Origin: Candidatus Gastranaerophilales bacterium
GTDB lineage: Bacteria > Cyanobacteriota > Vampirovibrionia > Gastranaerophilales > Gastranaerophilaceae
Reading direction: 5' to 3'
Assembly: GCA_944324915.1 (NCBI GenBank)
Contig: CALUYD010000001.1
Span: 248,001 to 312,000 of the forward strand
Length of the DNA: 64,000 nt
Position numbers and translations under genes: made by a program. The first letter of the stretch is position 1; every line of letters begins with the position of its first letter. The notes below the pieces were generated by a model that ran no database searches, was not told where the DNA came from, and saw nothing but the letters and a program-made list of their open reading frames with translations. Positions 11,083 to 19,967 of the stretch are shown here, in pieces.

Positions 11083-11815
11083 CTTATCTGAATATTTTAA
11101 AAAAGGTATAGATTTTTCTAAAATTTATGCCAAAGATTATTTTATAGCACTTATAAAACCAATTATATTTTGTGCAATAGGAACATTATTTGTAATTTTA
11201 ACTATGCAAAATCCTTCTTTTGCAATTTTAGCTCTTTTAGTAAGTATTCCTTGCATTTGCTATGGTTTTTGGAGAGGTTATATAATAACATACAGCCTAA
11301 ATTATGCGGCTTTAGGATATTATAAAAATTTTGAAAAAAAAGAATTTATCGAATATTCAAAATTGGTAAATACTAAAGAGCTTGCTTCATATTTATTATA
11401 TTGCGCTATTATAAGCCTTTTGGCGTTTTTGCCTAGTTTAATTTATGCTCTTAGTAAAATTAATTTAATTTCATTAATTTTAAATCCAAGCTCAATAATG
11501 TCAAATGCGGTAGATATTATATCAGTTCTTATTTTTATTTTTGTAAATAGCATTATTTTAATACCGTTTTTGAACTTTTTTAATCAAGCATTATTTTTTA
11601 AAAACAGAAACGAAAGTTTTTTTGAATTATTTTTAAATTGCTATAAAATACAAAATTTAACAGGTATTATAATCTGCATAATTTTTAGCGTTTTAGGAGG
11701 CGTAATATCAGGTCTAAATCCTATAATATATCTAATTTTAGCACTGTTATTAAATCTTCTTAGTTTTTCAGTTAACACATTTTACTATGAGGACAGATGT
11801 CGAAAAAAGATTTAA
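11075..11815 (+). CDS. Polytopic membrane protein of unknown function
   Basis: Two in-frame starts exist: 11069 and 11075. I choose 11075 because AAAGGA (11064-11069) is then five bases upstream, while it would overlap the first. The roughly 246-residue protein has about six hydrophobic segments, including 'FCAIGTLFVILT', 'FLPSLIYALS' and a C-terminal 'GIIICIIFSVLGGVISG'. It overlaps the end of the preceding membrane gene and overlaps queF by 19 bases. The equal size and topology suggest the two membrane proteins are distant paralogues acting together. The function is unknown. Confidence 0.72.
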   Translation: MNSLSEYFKKGIDFSKIYAKDYFIALIKPIIFCAIGTLFVILTMQNPSFAILALLVSIPCICYGFWRGYIITYSLNYAALGYYKNFEKKEFIEYSKLVNTKELASYLLYCAIISLLAFLPSLIYALSKINLISLILNPSSIMSNAVDIISVLIFIFVNSIILIPFLNFFNQALFFKNRNESFFELFLNCYKIQNLTGIIICIIFSVLGGVISGLNPIIYLILALLLNLLSFSVNTFYYEDRCRKKI

Positions 11816-12693
11816 CAAATGAAATAGCATCGATGCATTTAGGCAAAAAATCTATCGGAAGCGAATTTTATGACCCTAATTTATTGGTTAAAATTCCAAG
11901 GCAATTAAACCGTTTACAATATAATATTCAAAATGACAATCTGCCTTTTTTAGGGTGTGATGTTTGGCATAATTATGAATTTTCAGCTATGACAAATAAC
12001 AATTTGCCGATTTCAAAAATATTAAAATTAAAATATAGCGCAAAAAGCGAGTTTTTAGTTGAATCAAAATCGCTAAAACTTTATCTAAATTCTTTTAATA
12101 TGTCAAATTTTGGAAATAATACCAAAGAATGTCTTGAAATTTGCAAAAATATAATTGAAAAAGACTTATCAAATGCGCTAAATACAAAAGTTGAAGCAAA
12201 TTTTATAGAAAATGAAAGAATAAATATTTTTCAAAAATTTCAAAATATAATGGATTTTATTGATGAAAATAGCTTAAAAATTGAAGAATTTAGCGAAAAT
12301 CCAAATCTCTTAAAAATAGAAGACAATATTTTAAAAGAATATTTTTTAAAATTTGACGCACTTCGCTCTAATTGCAGAGTTACTCATCAACCGGATTTTG
12401 GGGATATTTTTATATACTATAAATCAAAAAAACATATCCTGGAAAATTCACTTGTTCAATATTTATGCTCATTTAGAAAAGAGTATCATTTCCATGAAGA
12501 ATGTTGCGAAATGATTTATAAAAGACTTTTTGATATTTTAAATAAAGATGATGAATTATTTATTAGTACACTTTACACAAGACGAGGCGGTATCGATATT
12601 AACCCTATCAGATACAGCGCAAATTGCTCAATTAAAGATTATGAAGATTTAATTGACACTAAAAAATTTGCAAGATGTCCTAATAAACAATAA
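11797..12693 (+). CDS. queF: NADPH-dependent 7-cyano-7-deazaguanine (preQ0) reductase, two-domain type
   Basis: QueF reduces the nitrile of preQ0 to the amine preQ1 in queuosine synthesis, a four-electron NADPH reaction. The 298-residue protein is the long, two-domain (E. coli-like) form: the N-terminal half carries the NADPH motif 'ESKSLKLYLNS' (89-99), the C-terminal half the active site 'SNCRVTHQPDFGD' with C193 and D200, 'FHEECCE' with E234, and 'TRRGGIDINP' (261-270). All catalytic residues are present. It is the last gene of an operon behind two membrane proteins. No queC, queD or queE is in the window. Confidence 0.93.
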   Translation: MSKKDLTNEIASMHLGKKSIGSEFYDPNLLVKIPRQLNRLQYNIQNDNLPFLGCDVWHNYEFSAMTNNNLPISKILKLKYSAKSEFLVESKSLKLYLNSFNMSNFGNNTKECLEICKNIIEKDLSNALNTKVEANFIENERINIFQKFQNIMDFIDENSLKIEEFSENPNLLKIEDNILKEYFLKFDALRSNCRVTHQPDFGDIFIYYKSKKHILENSLVQYLCSFRKEYHFHEECCEMIYKRLFDILNKDDELFISTLYTRRGGIDINPIRYSANCSIKDYEDLIDTKKFARCPNKQ

Positions 12694-12695
12694 TT

Positions 12696-13343
12696 TTATT
12701 CAATTGAAGATTGAAAAATTTTAGATACAAAGCTAAATGCATCATCCATTCCATAATCTTTATCATCAAGAGCAATAGCTGCAACATAAGCCTTTAGAGT
12801 TCTAGATAAGATTTTTTCAGGATATTTTGCCAATGCTTCTTCATCAGCTACAACAAATTTATCTAAACCTAATTTTTGTGAAACACAAGCTAGGTTTTCT
12901 TCTGACATTATATTATTTAACATCCCCATCATCTCTTGAGGCGAAGTATCGTCATTTTGTTGATAAATCATTCTTAAAATAGAAGTTTTCATTAGCTCAG
13001 AACCGATATTTGCCATTGTATAATTATCATACTTTGATGATTTATAGCCTAAATCGCCTAAAGCAGAAAAATGAATAAATGCTTTATTTAAAAGTTCTTC
13101 ATCGTGAATATATGTTCCTAATTTTTTTTGTAATTCAAATAATTCATAGCTTCTTATAGCATTAACTTGGGAAGGACTTTGTTCTTTTTGAATGCCATAA
13201 AATGCAACTTGATTTTTATATAAAGGAGCTAATTGAGAATTTTGCGATATATTTTCTTGAGTTTGAATATTTTGTTTTGGAGCTTTATAAATTCTATTAA
13301 CCCCAAGTGCACGATTTTTAGAAATAATTGCATTAATTCTCAT
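12696..13343 (-). CDS. RNase III-like fold protein lacking catalytic residues, with N-terminal xFxG signature
   Basis: The 215-residue protein has a Gln/Asn-rich leader ending in 'VAFYG' (46-50), then about 140 residues that follow the RNase III helical pattern: 'LLNKAFIHFSALG' (84-96), 'ANIGSELMKTSILRMI' (111-126) where RNase III has the LEFLGD helix, 'NLACVSQKLGLDKFV' (150-164), and 'ILSRTLKAYVAAIALDD' (178-194) where the enzyme has ILADAFEA. The acidic metal ligands are replaced (A/S in the first helix, R/K in the second), so it is probably not a nuclease. No double-stranded RNA-binding domain follows. A good ribosome site (AAGGAGAAA) precedes the ATG. Fold assignment is by eye. Confidence 0.55.
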   Translation of the reverse strand: MRINAIISKNRALGVNRIYKAPKQNIQTQENISQNSQLAPLYKNQVAFYGIQKEQSPSQVNAIRSYELFELQKKLGTYIHDEELLNKAFIHFSALGDLGYKSSKYDNYTMANIGSELMKTSILRMIYQQNDDTSPQEMMGMLNNIMSEENLACVSQKLGLDKFVVADEEALAKYPEKILSRTLKAYVAAIALDDKDYGMDDAFSFVSKIFQSSIE

Positions 13344-13393
13344 ATTTTTCTCCTTAAGTTTACTTATAAAAAACTCGAGAAAAATATTTTTTG

Positions 13394-13684
13394 CTAATCA
13401 GATTTTAAATTTTTTAAAATTTTTTCGGTTCTTTTTTTATTTTTTTCAATTAAATCTAATTTTTCATTGTGCGATAAAGTCTTTTTAATTCGATATTCTT
13501 CTTTCATAGCGCTTGATTTATCTTCAAAAATATCAACATAAGCAATATAATCAGGTTTATGAGCACGTGTATATTTTGCACCTAAGCCATTTTTATGTTT
13601 TTCAAATCTATTTAAAACATCACGAGCGATACCGCAATAATAAGTATTATCAAGCGTTTTGAGAATGTAGAGATAATATTTCAT
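13394..13684 (-). CDS. GIY-YIG domain protein (UPF0213/YhbQ-like)
   Basis: The 96-residue protein is essentially one GIY-YIG domain: 'YYLYILKTLDNTYYCGIA' supplies the GIY and YIG equivalents (YIL and YCG), followed by the Arg and His of 'DVLNRFEKHKNG', 'AKYTRAHKP', and the catalytic Glu in 'AMKEEYRIKK'. Small stand-alone members are thought to act on nicked or branched DNA, though their cellular role is poorly defined. It overlaps the Dus gene by 35 bases and is co-transcribed with it. Confidence 0.85.
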   Translation of the reverse strand: MKYYLYILKTLDNTYYCGIARDVLNRFEKHKNGLGAKYTRAHKPDYIAYVDIFEDKSSAMKEEYRIKKTLSHNEKLDLIEKNKKRTEKILKNLKSD

Positions 13685-14627
13685 CTAAAACTTCTATTAT
13701 TTCTTTTTCTTTTTCTAATGTAACTAAAATACTACGATATTTTGAAGCGTTTCTCACAGATGAAATATAATAATTATAAAATTTTCTCATAAATTTTATG
13801 CCGTTAACTTCACCCATATTAATAACTTCAAGCCTTAAATGTTCTTTTAGCATTTCAATTTTTTGAGCCAGGGAAGGTTCATCTATAATTTCATTATTTT
13901 CAATATATTTTTCAATTCGATAAGGCAAGCTAAAATCACCCATAATGCCTCTACCTATTGAAACACCCTTGCAACCGCTAATTTCAATACATTTTTTAGC
14001 GTCTTGAACACTTTTAATATCGCCATTTGCAAAAACAGGAATATTCAATTCATCAACTAAATTTTTAATTTTTGACCAATCGGCTTGCCCTTGATACATT
14101 TGAGAGCGAGTTCTGGCATGCAAGGTTACAAAAGATGCTCCGGCTTTTTCTAATGCTTTTCCAAATTCAACATAATTTTGCTCATCGCACGTCCAACCAA
14201 GCCTAAATTTAGCACTTACAGGCAAACCTGTTGCTTCTTTAATAGCAGATAAAATTTCACATGCCAGCATGGGCGTTTTCATCATAGCGGAGCCATCGCC
14301 TGAAACTACAACTTTTTTAACAGGACAACCGCAATTTATATCAATCATACTTGCAAAAGGAGCTAAAATCTTAGCTGCTTTAACCATTTTATCAACTTTA
14401 TGACCCACAAGCTGAAAAGCAAGAGGATATTCAAAATCTTCAAACTTTATAATCCTTGGATTAGGGTTATTGCAAAGCATTTCAGATGAAATCATCTCAG
14501 TTGTCATAAGACATTTTGAATTATATTTTCGAATTAAACCTCGAAAAACAACGTCTGAAACACCGGCTAGGGGCGCTTGTATTACTTTTATATCATCAAT
14601 ATTTATTTTTTTATTTGGTATTTCCAT
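13650..14627 (-). CDS. tRNA-dihydrouridine synthase
   Basis: Dus enzymes reduce uridines in the tRNA D-loop using FMN. The 325-residue protein starts its TIM barrel with 'QAPLAGVSDVVFRGLIRKY', has the active-site 'INCGCPVKKVV' (catalytic Cys), 'AKFRLGW', 'LHARTRSQMYQGQADW', 'VFANGDIKS' and 'GVSIGRGIMGD', then the helical tRNA-binding domain. It looks like the bacterial DusB type. It overlaps the TPR gene upstream by 17 bases and the GIY-YIG gene downstream by 35 bases. Confidence 0.92.
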   Translation of the reverse strand: MEIPNKKINIDDIKVIQAPLAGVSDVVFRGLIRKYNSKCLMTTEMISSEMLCNNPNPRIIKFEDFEYPLAFQLVGHKVDKMVKAAKILAPFASMIDINCGCPVKKVVVSGDGSAMMKTPMLACEILSAIKEATGLPVSAKFRLGWTCDEQNYVEFGKALEKAGASFVTLHARTRSQMYQGQADWSKIKNLVDELNIPVFANGDIKSVQDAKKCIEISGCKGVSIGRGIMGDFSLPYRIEKYIENNEIIDEPSLAQKIEMLKEHLRLEVINMGEVNGIKFMRKFYNYYISSVRNASKYRSILVTLEKEKEIIEVLDEILSLHSQNA

Positions 14628-16767
14628 TTAATTGGCTCAGATATTCTTTTAATTCCTTAACTCGAGAGCTTGAAAAGTTTGTCATATCATCTTTTTCATT
14701 TTTCAAACTTAAAAATTTCTCATAATTTTGAACTGCTTCTTGATATTTTTCATCATTATCCAATAAAACCGCTAAAGAATAATAAGCAGGGGCAAAATTA
14801 GGACTTTTTGAAATCAAAGTTTTATATTGCTTAATAGCGTCATTTGGTTTTTTCATTTCCTCAAGATTTAGCGCTCTATAATACATAGCATATTCATCTT
14901 GCGGTTTTTTAGTTAGATATTTATCTAAAATTGCATAGGATTTTGCAAACTCATTATTTTCATAATATGAAATTGCTTCTTGTAATTGATTTGAATATTC
15001 ATTTTCATTAATCGAAGCTAATAGTTCTTTAGCTTGAGCGTTTGTTTTATCATAAGCTAAAATCTTATTTGCCATTAATTTTGCATTATTATAATCACCC
15101 AAAGAATAATAAGCCCAAGCGCTATTTGTTAGAGCTTCTTGATTATTAGGCTGTTGCGCTAAAATTTCAAGATAATATTTATTAGCGCTATTATAATCTT
15201 TTAATTGCCAATAGCAACTTGCAAGAGCCATTTTAACTTCAGGGGTTTTATTTTCAATTTGCAAATATTTATTTATTGCACCTTGATAATTTTGCACTTC
15301 GTATAATTGAGTAGCTGAAGCATATAATGAGCCTGCATTATAGTTTTTAACATCTGATAAATAAGAATTTAATTTTTCACTGTTTGGAATAGCCAACAAA
15401 CCTTTTTGGCAAATATTTTCAGCATTTTTATAGTCTTTTTGTTCAAGATAAATTTGAGCTAAATTTAGATAAACTTCTTCTTTAGATGGATTTATACGAA
15501 GCGCATTATTATAATATTGAAGCGCTTGAGAATAATTTTTATTTTTGTGAAACTCATAAGCACAATTAAATTGAGCTTCATAGCTATTTGGTGAAGATTG
15601 AGCTTTTTTAATTAAATAATTTTGTAATTTTTCACCGTTAAAATTATTCACAATAATATCATCGATATTAGCTTTAGCATTTTGATTATTAGGATTAATT
15701 GCTAAAATTTGTTCGTAAACTTTAAGCGCTTCTTCATAGCGCATTAATTCTTTTAGAGCATTTGCTTTATATTCTAAAACCTCAATTTTATTAGGATTAG
15801 AAGCTAAAACTTTATCATAGACATTAATTGCTCCTTGGTAATTTTTTTGTTGAATATATAAAGAAGCAAGATTATACATAATAACTTCATCATTAGGATT
15901 TAATTGATAAGCCTTTTGATATTGAGCTTTTGCGGCTTCTAAGTTACCTTGTTTTTGATAAATCGCACCAAGATTAATATAGCCTTGCGCATCGTTTGGA
16001 TTATTTACTATATTTTGTGTCCATTTATTTTCTAAAATTTCCATCAGCTCGGGGCTTTTATCACCATATTGCAAAGCTAGATTATATTGTTCCATGCTAG
16101 CTTCATAATTTTTTGCTTCATCAAGCATAACGCCATATAAAAAATGTAATTTAGCATCTTTAGGGTTATTGTCAATAGCTGTTTTCATATAGTCCATACC
16201 TAAAGATAAATTATTTAAATTTTTATAGATATTTCCTAAATTTTCATAAGCAGTATTTTTATATTGAGTATTTTTTAATTGTTGAAAATCATAAGCAGCA
16301 GCCGCTAATTCGCCTTGGGCTCTTAAATTTTTAGCTGATTGCAAACGAGCTTGAGGGTTTTGGCTTTGCGATAATCTTTTTTCTAAATTATTAATATCAT
16401 TAGTACAAGAACTAATTAAAGCGCCTAAATTATTAGGTTTATCACTCCAATATTTTGCATAAAAACAAGCATTTTTATAATCAATCAAGGCTTTTTTATA
16501 TTCTTTTGTTGTATTTTGATAATATTGGGCTCTAGCATAATAAGCATTAGCTAAAGCGCCTTGAATTGTTTCATCATAAGGGGAAAATCTTAAAACTTTT
16601 CTAAATTCACTAATTGCAGAAGAAAATTGCTGATTTTTTAAATATTGCATACCGTTTGAATAATATGCACTGTATCTTTGAGCTGTTTGCTCCTGATATT
16701 GCGCATTTGCATAATTAAAATTCAAAAATAATGCTAATCCAAGCAAAATTATAATTCTTTTTTTCAT
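14611..16767 (-). CDS. Large secreted or periplasmic TPR protein
   Basis: I set the start at 16767, behind GGGGAGA, giving 718 residues beginning 'MKKRIIILLGLALFLNFNYANA', a signal peptide with a likely AxA cleavage site; a longer frame to 16806 lacks a ribosome site. The mature protein is almost entirely tetratricopeptide repeats (about 17-19 copies with the W/Y-G-A-Y-P pattern, for example 'AQGYINLGAIYQKQGNLEAA' and 'EEVYLNLAQIYLEQKDYKNA'). Such arrays are protein-interaction scaffolds, in the periplasm often for pilus, polysaccharide or envelope assembly. No enzyme domain is seen. It leads the TPR-dus-GIY-YIG operon. Confidence 0.85.
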   Translation of the reverse strand: MKKRIIILLGLALFLNFNYANAQYQEQTAQRYSAYYSNGMQYLKNQQFSSAISEFRKVLRFSPYDETIQGALANAYYARAQYYQNTTKEYKKALIDYKNACFYAKYWSDKPNNLGALISSCTNDINNLEKRLSQSQNPQARLQSAKNLRAQGELAAAAYDFQQLKNTQYKNTAYENLGNIYKNLNNLSLGMDYMKTAIDNNPKDAKLHFLYGVMLDEAKNYEASMEQYNLALQYGDKSPELMEILENKWTQNIVNNPNDAQGYINLGAIYQKQGNLEAAKAQYQKAYQLNPNDEVIMYNLASLYIQQKNYQGAINVYDKVLASNPNKIEVLEYKANALKELMRYEEALKVYEQILAINPNNQNAKANIDDIIVNNFNGEKLQNYLIKKAQSSPNSYEAQFNCAYEFHKNKNYSQALQYYNNALRINPSKEEVYLNLAQIYLEQKDYKNAENICQKGLLAIPNSEKLNSYLSDVKNYNAGSLYASATQLYEVQNYQGAINKYLQIENKTPEVKMALASCYWQLKDYNSANKYYLEILAQQPNNQEALTNSAWAYYSLGDYNNAKLMANKILAYDKTNAQAKELLASINENEYSNQLQEAISYYENNEFAKSYAILDKYLTKKPQDEYAMYYRALNLEEMKKPNDAIKQYKTLISKSPNFAPAYYSLAVLLDNDEKYQEAVQNYEKFLSLKNEKDDMTNFSSSRVKELKEYLSQLNGNTK

Positions 16768-16871
16768 TAATTCTCCCCAATTAAATGCCATTTTATTATA
16801 CAACAATATGGGATTTTATAATAGCGCAAGATGATTAAATCATATTGTATTTTAGTTTATATTTTACTTAA

Positions 16872-16900
16872 TTGCCCCCAAGATTATTTTAAACTATAAT
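16872..16900 (+). promoter_or_regulatory. Sigma-70-type promoter of rfbA
   Basis: TTGCCC (16872-16877), a 17-base spacer and TATAAT (16895-16900) stand 21 bases ahead of the rfbA start; AGGAG lies between. Confidence 0.75.
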
Positions 16901-16921
16901 AAAAAAATCAAGGAGAAATCT

Positions 16922-17794
16922 ATGAAAGGCATAATTTTAGCAGCAGGAGCAGGCTCAAGATTATATCCTGCAAGTTTACCAATTTCTAAGATATTATTGC
17001 CGGTTTATGATAAACCGATGATATATTATCCAATAACTACGCTGCTTTTAGCTGGAATTAAAGATATTTTAATCATTACAAGTCCTTATGATATTGATAA
17101 TTTTAAAAAAGTTTTAGGCGATGGAAGTGATATTGGAATTAAATTTTCTTATGCCGTTCAAGAAGTGCCAAAAGGAATAGCTGAGAGCTTTTTAATTGCG
17201 GAAGATTTTATTCAAGATGAACCTGTTGCGCTGATTTTAGGCGATAATATTTTCCATGGTTTCGGTTTTTCATCAATGCTAAAAGAAGTAGGCTCAAGAG
17301 ATTTTGGAGCAACCGTTTTTGGCTATCAGGTGCAAGACCCTGAAAGATTTGGTGTTGTTGAGTTTGATAAAAATAATAAAGTTATTTCAATTGAAGAAAA
17401 ACCTAAAAATCCAAAATCAAATTATGCTGTTACAGGCTTATATTTTTATGATAATAAAGTTGTTGAATACGCAAAAACTCTAAAACCATCTCAAAGAGGC
17501 GAGCTTGAAATAACCGATTTAAATAAAATTTATCTTGAAAAAAATAAATTAAAAGTTGAGATTTTAGGCAGAGGTTTTGCTTGGCTTGATACAGGAACAT
17601 TTGAAAGTTTATTACAGGCAGCTAATTTTGTTCAATCAATGGAAATTAATACAGGCATGAAAATAGCTTCAATTGAAGAAGTAGCTTGCCGTATGGGCTA
17701 TATTTCAACCGATAAATTAAGAAAAATAGCTCAAAAATATAAACAAAACGGTTATGGCACATATTTAGAAAAAATGGCAAATTCTATTTCTTAA
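16922..17794 (+). CDS. rfbA: Glucose-1-phosphate thymidylyltransferase
   Basis: RfbA/RmlA makes dTDP-glucose from glucose 1-phosphate and dTTP, the first step to dTDP-rhamnose and other deoxysugars of surface polysaccharides. The 290-residue protein has the nucleotide loop '[18 protein letters not shown]' (7-24), '[13 protein letters not shown]', '[10 protein letters not shown]', '[17 protein letters not shown]' and 'LDTGTFESL', and normal length. RBS AGGAG is seven bases ahead of the ATG. No rfbB, rfbC or rfbD is nearby. Its 3' end overlaps the convergent gene by 11 bases. Confidence 0.95.
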   Translation: MKGIILAAGAGSRLYPASLPISKILLPVYDKPMIYYPITTLLLAGIKDILIITSPYDIDNFKKVLGDGSDIGIKFSYAVQEVPKGIAESFLIAEDFIQDEPVALILGDNIFHGFGFSSMLKEVGSRDFGATVFGYQVQDPERFGVVEFDKNNKVISIEEKPKNPKSNYAVTGLYFYDNKVVEYAKTLKPSQRGELEITDLNKIYLEKNKLKVEILGRGFAWLDTGTFESLLQAANFVQSMEINTGMKIASIEEVACRMGYISTDKLRKIAQKYKQNGYGTYLEKMANSIS

Positions 17795-19514
17795 CTTGTT
17801 GTGATAATTGAGAATAGTGTCTATCAAAAGTTTTTTGGATACAATCGACTACATCCTCACAATCCAAACCACAGCCTATATCTAATATATTTTTTAGTAT
17901 TTCATCTAAAAATGTTTTATCAATATTGGAATTATATACAAATTTTCTTTCATGTTGTGTGCCAATATTTCTATATAATTGATTTAAATTAAATTTTGTT
18001 TTTATTAAATTATAAATCACTTCTCTTTTACAAGCATCATCTCTTAAAGATTTTGGAAGAAATAATTTATGACTAGAATCATTTAAATTTTCTATAAATT
18101 CAACAAGGGCGCACAATAAAGCACTAGTAACCACATCATCAAGCCCTGGGTTTGAATTAAAAAATTCATCTACTGCTTTTTGAGATATTTTTTCAACTTT
18201 ATCTTTAAGTTCTTCTTGTTGTGGAGTTAGAAAATCATTAGTATATATAACGCCCCTTGCAATTACTAATTGACTAGGATTATAACCATGTTTAATTGCC
18301 CAAGCATTAAATTCATTTCTTACTTGAGTAGGAATTAGTGAAAAAATAACTCTTTCACCTTTAATATTTTTATAGCCAAGTCTTTCTTCAATTGGTATTT
18401 GAGATAACTTATGTTCATCTAAATATTGATAACCTTTTTTAACGGCTTTTGAAAATTGTTCTCTTGCCCAAGCATTTTTCTTCCAAAATAATTCAAGACC
18501 TGTAACTTTTCTATCAATAATATTTTGAGCATTTGCTAATTCTTCTAAAGTTACATTTTTATTCATTTTTCTAAAGAAACGAGCTAAGCCTTTATATACG
18601 CTTTTTCCTTCAGGAGTTTGATTCCAAGCATAATCCATAACAATAGACATATTTTCTATTTCTTCAGGATGTTGTCTATAAAATTCTTTTTGTCTTTCAG
18701 ACATTTCATAGATTTTTTCAGGGTTTTCCCTATAATATTTTTTTAAACCTTGAGAAATATGTTCTTTATGCGCACCAGATAATGGTCCTCTTGGAATAAC
18801 AACTGCTTCGCCTTGTGCTAATTGTTTTTTAGCTTCTTTTGCTTCTTTTAATTTAATTGACATTTGAGAAGTAAAATCTTCATTATATTTTTTATTTGAA
18901 AGTTTTAAAACATGAGCGTATTTTCTGTTCATTAAAGGAATATTTAACTTATCCATAACATAATTTAATTGTATTCCTTTTCCATCTTGAGAATTTTGCG
19001 CCAAATAATCAGATAAACCATTTAGCGAAAAACCTTGCCCCCAATACAATTTAATTAATTGCAAGGCTAAATCTTCGCTATTTATGAAGGCTTCAAGCTC
19101 ATTATTTTTATATTCATCTATAAAACTTCCTTTTTGTGCTTCAACATCCCAAGCAGAAACAACATCACTAAATTCAGGATATTTTTCTTTTAATTCTTCT
19201 AATGAATAACAATCCAATACACCTTTATATTTTTCAAAATGAATATCATATAAAGTTTTATTTTGCGGATTATTTTCTAAAATAGTTTGTAAAACATTTT
19301 CTTCAATATCACAAGGATATTCACTAGAATTTAATCTTTTAAAAGTTTCATCCAAATTAATGGAATAACCCCCGCAAAACGCCAAATATTGAGCAGTGGT
19401 CGGCATTAATAATTTTTGTTTTTCAATTGAATTTGTTTGTTTTTGTATAGTATTATTTACTTTTATGGTATTTTTTACGTTAGAATAATTAAAATTAATA
19501 GCTGAAAGTTTCAT
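17784..19514 (-). CDS. Large uncharacterised protein with N-terminal xFxG signature and NUMOD-like helices
   Basis: The start is set at 19514 (ATG behind AAAGGTGTG); an upstream in-frame ATG adds 24 hydrophobic residues without a ribosome site. The 576-residue product begins '[12 protein letters not shown]', then an Asn/Gln/Lys-rich linker ending 'LAFCG' (44-48). Residues 243-290 contain two related helices, '[16 protein letters not shown]' and '[16 protein letters not shown]', reminiscent of the modular DNA-binding helices (NUMOD) found with homing nucleases. No nuclease motif, signal peptide or membrane span is visible. The rest is helical and unrecognised. It shares its N-terminal style with the genes at 12696 and 62179. 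Confidence 0.7.
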   Translation of the reverse strand: MKLSAINFNYSNVKNTIKVNNTIQKQTNSIEKQKLLMPTTAQYLAFCGGYSINLDETFKRLNSSEYPCDIEENVLQTILENNPQNKTLYDIHFEKYKGVLDCYSLEELKEKYPEFSDVVSAWDVEAQKGSFIDEYKNNELEAFINSEDLALQLIKLYWGQGFSLNGLSDYLAQNSQDGKGIQLNYVMDKLNIPLMNRKYAHVLKLSNKKYNEDFTSQMSIKLKEAKEAKKQLAQGEAVVIPRGPLSGAHKEHISQGLKKYYRENPEKIYEMSERQKEFYRQHPEEIENMSIVMDYAWNQTPEGKSVYKGLARFFRKMNKNVTLEELANAQNIIDRKVTGLELFWKKNAWAREQFSKAVKKGYQYLDEHKLSQIPIEERLGYKNIKGERVIFSLIPTQVRNEFNAWAIKHGYNPSQLVIARGVIYTNDFLTPQQEELKDKVEKISQKAVDEFFNSNPGLDDVVTSALLCALVEFIENLNDSSHKLFLPKSLRDDACKREVIYNLIKTKFNLNQLYRNIGTQHERKFVYNSNIDKTFLDEILKNILDIGCGLDCEDVVDCIQKTFDRHYSQLSQQVKK

Positions 19515-19669
19515 AACACACCTTTTTTTGTATATTTTTATAAAACAAATAAAAGTAAAAAATTGCCCAAAATAAAAAATACACATTTGTTTACAAAACT
19601 ACTACACTTGTAGATTGTATATATACCTGACTTTCTTACTCCTTTTGTGCTATTTTTTCAACACAGCAC

Positions 19670-19697
19670 TTACAAAAATATTTTTATATGGTATAAT
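19670..19697 (+). promoter_or_regulatory. Strong promoter of the 53-residue gene
   Basis: TTACAA (19670-19675), a 16-base spacer and TATAAT (19692-19697) lie about 50 bases ahead of the small ORF at 19748. Confidence 0.75.
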
Positions 19698-19747
19698 ATA
19701 GCCAAATATATTTGTTGTTAGTTGTATATGTTCGCTAGGAGGTTCTT

Positions 19748-19909
19748 ATGTCACTTTCAGTTCAAAAGCCAAAGACCCAGACTTCAATTAAGTCAAAATT
19801 CAATGATGAATTTCAACATTACTTAAAAAAGCAATGTTTGAAAACAACATTCAACGGATTAGAATTAGAAACATTCAGTTGGTACAAAAAAGTTCTTGGG
19901 TTAGTCTAA
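19748..19909 (+). CDS. Small orphan protein, 53 residues, unknown function
   Basis: The ORF begins ATG TCA CTT behind a perfect AGGAGG (19737-19742) with a five-base spacer, has its own consensus-like promoter, and is followed by a strong terminator, so it is an independent gene despite its size. The product starts 'MSLSVQKPKTQTSIKSKF' and ends 'ETFSWYKKVLGLV'; it is basic, has no signal peptide or clear membrane span and one Cys. I recognise no family. The strong signals suggest high expression. It lies between two leftward genes. Confidence 0.7.
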   Translation: MSLSVQKPKTQTSIKSKFNDEFQHYLKKQCLKTTFNGLELETFSWYKKVLGLV

Positions 19910-19926
19910 AGCAAAAAAACAGTATT

Positions 19927-19965
19927 AAAAAAGCGAGTTAATTATTTCATAACTCGCTTTTTTAG
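19927..19965. terminator. Bidirectional intrinsic terminator
   Basis: A 14-base-pair perfect stem, AAAAAAGCGAGTTA (19927-19940) and its complement (19950-19963), with a nine-base loop, has A and T runs on both flanks. It can end the 53-residue gene on the plus strand and clpB on the minus strand, whose stop is at 19968. Confidence 0.93.
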
Positions 19966-19967
19966 TG

